Shown: one piece after another, positions 59,929-64,000 of the stretch
Layout: every line of letters begins with the position of its first letter
How positions within the stretch are numbered: position 1 is the stretch's first letter
Source: Lutibacter oceani
GTDB lineage: Bacteria; Bacteroidota; Bacteroidia; Flavobacteriales; Flavobacteriaceae
Assembly (NCBI RefSeq): GCF_003384935.1
Contig: NZ_QTTQ01000009.1
Location: forward strand, 992,001-1,056,000
DNA: 64,000 bases
Direction of reading: 5' to 3'
Notes under the pieces: generated by a model
Database searches by the model: none
Seen by the model: only the letters and a program-made list of their open reading frames with translations
What the model was told of the DNA's origin: nothing
Position numbers and translations under genes: made by a program

Positions 59929-61284
59929 TTAAAGTGTTTTTGAATTATGAACTTTTGTATTGTTAAATTCATTAATATCAATGCTGAAAAGTTCAGATGA
60001 AGGATACATAGAATAATTTGTTCTTTTAAGACCGCCAATTATATATAATGTATTATTGTTATAATACATTTCTGATGCTTCTAAAAATAGCTCAATTAAA
60101 TATTCGTTTAATTCTTTTGTTAAAACGTTGTATGTACTTATTTTTCCATCATTAAAAAAGTAAATAATATTGTCTTTATGGGTTATTGCCGGTTTGCCAA
60201 TTCCATATAAGAGGTTTCCTTCTTTTTCCCATTTTTGAGTTGTTAAATCAAAAGTTTCTATAGATGATAGCGGCTTATTATTAAAACCGCCTACTAAATA
60301 AATTTTATCTTCAATTAATATACCTTTTGTCTCTTTTGCTATTGGCATATTCCCTAATTGATACCAATATCCAGTCTTAAAATTATACAAATGAACTTTA
60401 TTAGAATACTCTTTAAAGCCATTATTGTTCCATTTAAGAGACCCTCCCATTAAAATCATAGTATCATCATAAGTGAAAGATGCAAAATCTACTGATTGAT
60501 GAGGATTGGTGTTATCAATAAATAGCGTGTCTTTGTCTATATCGAAAATTTCTATTTTATCATCTAAGTATTGAAATTTTCCATTTGCTGAACTATTTTT
60601 ACCTCCTAAAACATATACTTTATTATTGTAATAATTTAAATTATGATAAGCCCTTTTTTTAAATTTTGATTTTGACTTTGTCCAAGCATTATTTTTTATA
60701 TCATACACTTGTAAATCACCATTATATCTGATTTTTGAAAAAGAGAAATAACGATTTGCTTTGGCTAAAAACTCACCAAAATCATCTATATCAGGGTAAT
60801 ACTCCAAAGTTTTCATGAACATATCTTCTCCACCTGAAACATCTCCGCCAATTACATAAATTTTTCCATCTTTCAATAAAGAGCCAAAAGAATGCACAGC
60901 ACTTTTCATTGAAGAAAGTTTTTTATATGAAATAGCCTTTTTTAGATTTCTACTAGAAGATAGATTAACTTCTTCTAACTTTTTTAAATCAATTAGTAAG
61001 CTTACTGAGTAATTTTTTTTCTTTTGAATATATGGAATTTCTAATTTACCATATGCAATGTGCGAAAAACTAATAATGTCATTTTTTACAATTTCATAAG
61101 GAAATTTTAAATAATAGTTCCCTTTTTCATTTGTAATGGCTCCTCTATTAATTCCTTTCATAAATACGTTAACACCTTCAATAGGTTTATTTGTAGTTGC
61201 ATCTAATACTTTTCCCTCAATATATTGTGAAAAAGATAAAAAAGGTAAGATTAATAAAAGCAGGGTAATTTGTAATTTTTTCAT
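59929..61284 (-). CDS. Exported kelch-repeat protein with carboxypeptidase-D-regulatory-like domain
   Basis: A 451-residue protein. Sec signal (residues 1-19, ending LSFSQ), then a CarboxypepD_reg-like domain (YIEGKVLDATTNKPIEGVNV, AITNEKGNYYLKFP) common in TonB-dependent systems, and a kelch propeller with blades ending in IYVIGGDVSGGE, KVYVLGGKNSS, ILMGGSLKWNN, IYLVGGFNN and LYIIGGLKR. It may bind a partner or polysaccharide at the cell surface. Single gene. No SusC/D neighbours. Confidence 0.83.
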   Translation of the reverse strand: MKKLQITLLLLILPFLSFSQYIEGKVLDATTNKPIEGVNVFMKGINRGAITNEKGNYYLKFPYEIVKNDIISFSHIAYGKLEIPYIQKKKNYSVSLLIDLKKLEEVNLSSSRNLKKAISYKKLSSMKSAVHSFGSLLKDGKIYVIGGDVSGGEDMFMKTLEYYPDIDDFGEFLAKANRYFSFSKIRYNGDLQVYDIKNNAWTKSKSKFKKRAYHNLNYYNNKVYVLGGKNSSANGKFQYLDDKIEIFDIDKDTLFIDNTNPHQSVDFASFTYDDTMILMGGSLKWNNNGFKEYSNKVHLYNFKTGYWYQLGNMPIAKETKGILIEDKIYLVGGFNNKPLSSIETFDLTTQKWEKEGNLLYGIGKPAITHKDNIIYFFNDGKISTYNVLTKELNEYLIELFLEASEMYYNNNTLYIIGGLKRTNYSMYPSSELFSIDINEFNNTKVHNSKTL

Positions 61285-61465
61285 AAAAACTTTTTAAAAT
61301 TGCATCAAAAACTATTCCATATAAGTAAAAATAATAGTTATTTAATTATTAGAACCGCAGCTATTTAACAAAAAAATATTTATTTGTTAATATTTATTTT
61401 TTAGCATTGGTTTGTCGGCTTTTTTTACAAAATTTGCATCCATAATAAAATTAAAAATTAAAAAG

Positions 61466-62455
61466 ATGAAAGTAGCAGTTGTAGGTGCAACAGGAATGGT
61501 TGGTAACGTAATGTTACAAGTTTTAGCGGAAAGAAATTTTCCAATTACTGAATTATTATTAGTTGCCTCAGAACGTTCTGTTGGTAAACAATTAGCATAT
61601 AAGGGAAAAGACTATACAATTATTGGATTACAAGATGCTGTTAATGCAAAACCTGATATTGCTTTATTTTCAGCAGGTGGAGCCACTTCTGAATTATGGG
61701 CACCAAAATTTGCTGAAGTTGGCTGTACGGTTGTTGATAATTCCTCAGCATGGAGGATGGATGCTACTAAAAAGTTAGTAGTACCTGAAATAAATGGAAA
61801 TGTGCTAACTAAAGAGGATAAAATTATTGCAAATCCAAACTGTTCTACTATTCAATTAGTTATGGCTTTGGCTCCTTTGCATAAAAAATATACTATGAAA
61901 CGTGTGGTAATTTCAACCTACCAATCCGTTTCTGGAACTGGTGTAAAAGCTGTTCAACAACTTGAAAACGAAATTCAAGGCATAAAAGGAGAAATGGCGT
62001 ATCATTATCCAATTAGCAGAAATGCAATTCCACAATGTGATGTGTTTTTAGAAAATGGATATACCAAAGAAGAAATGAAATTGGTAAAAGAGCCTAAGAA
62101 AATTTTAGGGGATGATTCTTTTTCTGTAACTGCAACTGCGGTTCGTATTCCAACTGCTGGTGGCCACTCTGAAGCTGTAAACGTTCAGTTTGAAAATGAT
62201 TTTGATTTGGCTGATGTTCGTAAATTATTAAGTGAAACTCCTGGGGTAATTGTACAGGATAATTTAGATACAAACACGTATCCAATGCCAATTTATGCAC
62301 ATAATAAAGATGAGGTTTTTGTTGGTAGAATAAGAAGAGATGAATCTCAACCAAATACTTTAAATATGTGGATTGTTGCAGATAACTTACGTAAAGGCGC
62401 AGCAACAAATACCATTCAAATAGGTGAATATTTAATTGAAAATGGGTTGGTTTAA
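61466..62455 (+). CDS. asd: Aspartate-semialdehyde dehydrogenase
   Basis: A 329-residue NADP enzyme of the lysine/threonine/methionine pathway. The start MKVAVVGATGMVGNVMLQVL is the canonical N-terminus, so I use the ATG at 61466; the frame extends 54 bp upstream to a TTG. The catalytic Cys lies in IANPNCSTIQLVMAL, followed by TYQSVSGTGVKAV and the substrate-binding HSEAVNVQFENDF. Divergent from the kelch gene by about 180 bp. Confidence 0.96.
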   Translation: MKVAVVGATGMVGNVMLQVLAERNFPITELLLVASERSVGKQLAYKGKDYTIIGLQDAVNAKPDIALFSAGGATSELWAPKFAEVGCTVVDNSSAWRMDATKKLVVPEINGNVLTKEDKIIANPNCSTIQLVMALAPLHKKYTMKRVVISTYQSVSGTGVKAVQQLENEIQGIKGEMAYHYPISRNAIPQCDVFLENGYTKEEMKLVKEPKKILGDDSFSVTATAVRIPTAGGHSEAVNVQFENDFDLADVRKLLSETPGVIVQDNLDTNTYPMPIYAHNKDEVFVGRIRRDESQPNTLNMWIVADNLRKGAATNTIQIGEYLIENGLV

Positions 62456-62470
62456 AACATAAATTTATAA

Positions 62471-62506
62471 ATAAAAAAAGCCGCAATATATTGCGGCTTT
62501 TTTTAT
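62471..62506. terminator. Bidirectional intrinsic terminator between asd and trxA
   Basis: A 36-bp perfect palindrome: ATA7GCCGCAATA paired with TATTGCGGCT7AT. It ends asd (plus) and trxA (minus). Confidence 0.94.
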
Positions 62507-62522
62507 GAGCTTAAGGTTTTAT

Positions 62523-62876
62523 TTAAGCTTTTAAAACGTCTTTTATTATTTGCTCTAATTGGTGTTTAGGAAGAGCACCTTGAGCCATTTGTGGTTCAGT
62601 ATCTTTAGGCACAAATAATATAGAAGGAATACTTCTAATTCCAAATGCTGCGGCTAATTCTTGTTCTGCTTCAGTATCAACTTTATAGATATTCACTTTT
62701 CCTTTATATTCGTTGCTTAATTCTTCTAAAATAGGTGCTACCATTTTACATGGCCCACACCAATCAGCATAAAAATCTATAATACAAGGTAAATCACCCT
62801 CAAATTTCCACTCTTTATTCTTTTCGAAATTAAAAACTTTTTCTAAAAAAGTTTCTTTTGATAATAATTCTGTCAT
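62523..62876 (-). CDS. trxA: Thioredoxin
   Basis: A 117-residue thioredoxin. The active site is WCGPCK (C40, C43) in FYADWCGPCKMVAPIL, followed by the cis-Pro region IRSIPSILFV. An extra Cys at residue 31 precedes the domain. Cytoplasmic, as there is no signal peptide. Confidence 0.94.
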   Translation of the reverse strand: MTELLSKETFLEKVFNFEKNKEWKFEGDLPCIIDFYADWCGPCKMVAPILEELSNEYKGKVNIYKVDTEAEQELAAAFGIRSIPSILFVPKDTEPQMAQGALPKHQLEQIIKDVLKA

Positions 62877-62998
62877 TTTTTAAAATTTAATATTATACGT
62901 ATAGCAATTCTATACTATTCTATTTGACGACAAAGTGACGTAAAAACTTACAACATTACAGTAACTTAAGTTACATCTGCAATTATTAAGTAACTTTG

Positions 62999-63973
62999 TT
63001 AATCTATTTTAATAGTTTTTAAAATAGCCTCTAGTTCAAACATATAATCTCTTTTATTAATTGAAGGAGCAAAGGTTAAACCCTCAACAACAACCAACCT
63101 GTTGTTTGGTTTATCTACAATCGTATAACTTAAAAATGGTCCCGCCATATACACATTTTTAACCTCCCATTTTCCACGAGTTTCAAAAGCTTTTTTCCCA
63201 TCTATTTCAACTTCAAAAACGTGAGGTGAATACGCTTCTTCAGTCATCATATAAGAATCTTCAATTTGACCTGGAATGTTTTTTTTGCCAAAGGCATCTC
63301 TTATTGCAACTATGTTATTTCCATTTTCATCATCTTCAGAAGTAATTGGAACTGTATAGGAAATTAATTCCATACTGTTGTCTCCGTTTAAATGATAGCG
63401 ATACCAAACAAATTCGCCATTATCTTCAACTTTACTATAATTTCTTGGAATTTTAAGTGAGTACCCTTGTTTTGTAAATGTTTCAATTTTAGTAGGATCC
63501 CAATACTTACTTAAGGTTTTTTCTTGCACTGTTTTTAAATCTGCATCTTTAAAAATAGCTACTATTTTTTTACTGTTTTTTTGAATTTCAGCAATTAAAT
63601 CCTCCTTATTTTTTCCAACAATAGTAACAATTTTTTGAGGTGCTGCATATACATTTGTTGCAACATTAAAAGAATTCTCAGCACCTATTCCAATATTTAA
63701 TACACTTCTGCTTGCTCTAAACATAGTTCCAAAATTGTTTGGTGGTACCTGGGTAATTTCAAATTGGGCTTCTGGTTGAGGTAATCCCAATACAGGTTCA
63801 GCAACAATTTCACGAAGAACATCTCCTAAATCTCCTTGCCATTCACTGTTTTTCATTACAATAAGCAAATGATTTATTCTTCCATTTGCCTCTTTATACA
63901 CTTTTTTATCAGCTCCAGAATCACACGAAATAAATAAAATTGTAAGAACTAAAATTAGGCTAATTTTTTTCAT
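62999..63973 (-). CDS. DUF4837-family lipoprotein
   Basis: A 324-residue exported lipoprotein. The signal ends in a lipobox (LFISCDSG, lipidated Cys at about residue 17). The domain contains RINHLLIVMKNSEWQGDLGD, PEAQFEITQVPPNNFG, SLKIPRNYSKV and YMAGPFLSYTIVDK, the DUF4837 pattern restricted to Bacteroidota. Function unknown. It is the last gene and complete: the start lies 27 bp from the window end. Confidence 0.85.
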   Translation of the reverse strand: MKKISLILVLTILFISCDSGADKKVYKEANGRINHLLIVMKNSEWQGDLGDVLREIVAEPVLGLPQPEAQFEITQVPPNNFGTMFRASRSVLNIGIGAENSFNVATNVYAAPQKIVTIVGKNKEDLIAEIQKNSKKIVAIFKDADLKTVQEKTLSKYWDPTKIETFTKQGYSLKIPRNYSKVEDNGEFVWYRYHLNGDNSMELISYTVPITSEDDENGNNIVAIRDAFGKKNIPGQIEDSYMMTEEAYSPHVFEVEIDGKKAFETRGKWEVKNVYMAGPFLSYTIVDKPNNRLVVVEGLTFAPSINKRDYMFELEAILKTIKID

Positions 63974-64000
63974 TTTTTTTCATTTTTTTATTTGTAAGAT

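Noticed and set aside
1-64000. CRISPR arrays, tRNA or rRNA genes, prophage, integrative elements, secretion-system or defence islands
   Set aside because: I looked for regularly spaced repeats, GC-rich cloverleaf-like stretches, integrases, transposases and restriction or toxin-antitoxin gene pairs in all gaps and gene lists and found none that stand up.

Overview
The window is chromosomal DNA of a marine-type member of the Bacteroidota, most probably family Flavobacteriaceae. It is very AT-rich (about 30% GC by eye). Promoters carry Bacteroidota -7 boxes (TAnnTTTG), strong Shine-Dalgarno sequences are absent, and the gene content (DUF4175 giant coiled-coil protein, DUF4837 lipoprotein, GIN-domain protein, 395-aa Pgk, split CcsA/ResB) is typical of the family. 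The genus cannot be fixed from sequence alone. I see no rRNA, tRNA, CRISPR array, prophage, integrase or intact insertion sequence; nearly everything is conserved core or niche-respiratory genome.

Layout: 0-4.7 kb holds membrane and lipid genes and trpS. 4.7-5.8 kb is a divergent HxlR regulator/VOC pair with visible operators. 5.9-11.5 kb is a leftward nitrite-ammonification module: outer-membrane porin, NrfH, NrfA, then ResB and CcsA for haem attachment. 11.6-15.4 kb has an aldo/keto reductase, a GntP permease and pgk. 15.5-17.6 kb is a rightward holB operon whose third gene has an ATG followed immediately by an in-frame TAA. 17.7-28.2 kb is a long leftward block (OmpH, methyltransferase, mnmG flanked by two parS-like palindromes, ybeY, DUF4175, and a five-gene operon ending in a NarL-type two-component system). 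28.2-28.6 kb is a structured intergenic region with two very small ORFs and a likely small RNA. 28.6-38.8 kb has gltX, a hotdog thioesterase, a two-subunit molybdenum hydroxylase, an SPFH protein, tatA and rnr.

At 39.8-40.7 kb lies an 850-bp, extremely AT-rich, almost gene-free region with a perfect DnaA box. Gene orientation switches here: 18 of 20 larger genes to its left (17.7-38.8 kb) point left, and 16 of 22 to its right (38.9-56.0 kb) point right. With the two parS-like sites about 20 kb away, this is the best candidate for the replication origin.

40.7-56 kb carries rpiB, a CDF transporter, NudK, recA, a RimB-RimK-deacylase-ABC ATPase cluster, dut, a flippase, gpsA and a cold-shock gene. 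56-64 kb carries a lactonase, the tRNA hydroxylation pair trhP/trhO side by side, a kelch protein, asd, thioredoxin and a DUF4837 lipoprotein.

No wholly new multi-gene system is evident. The most rewarding observations are the putative oriC/parS arrangement, the start-stop gene, the structured small transcript at 28.5 kb, the adjacent oxygen-dependent and prephenate-dependent tRNA hydroxylation genes, the nrf-ccs module, and several dispersed palindromic repeats, one of which supplies the last codons of an ABC ATPase gene.
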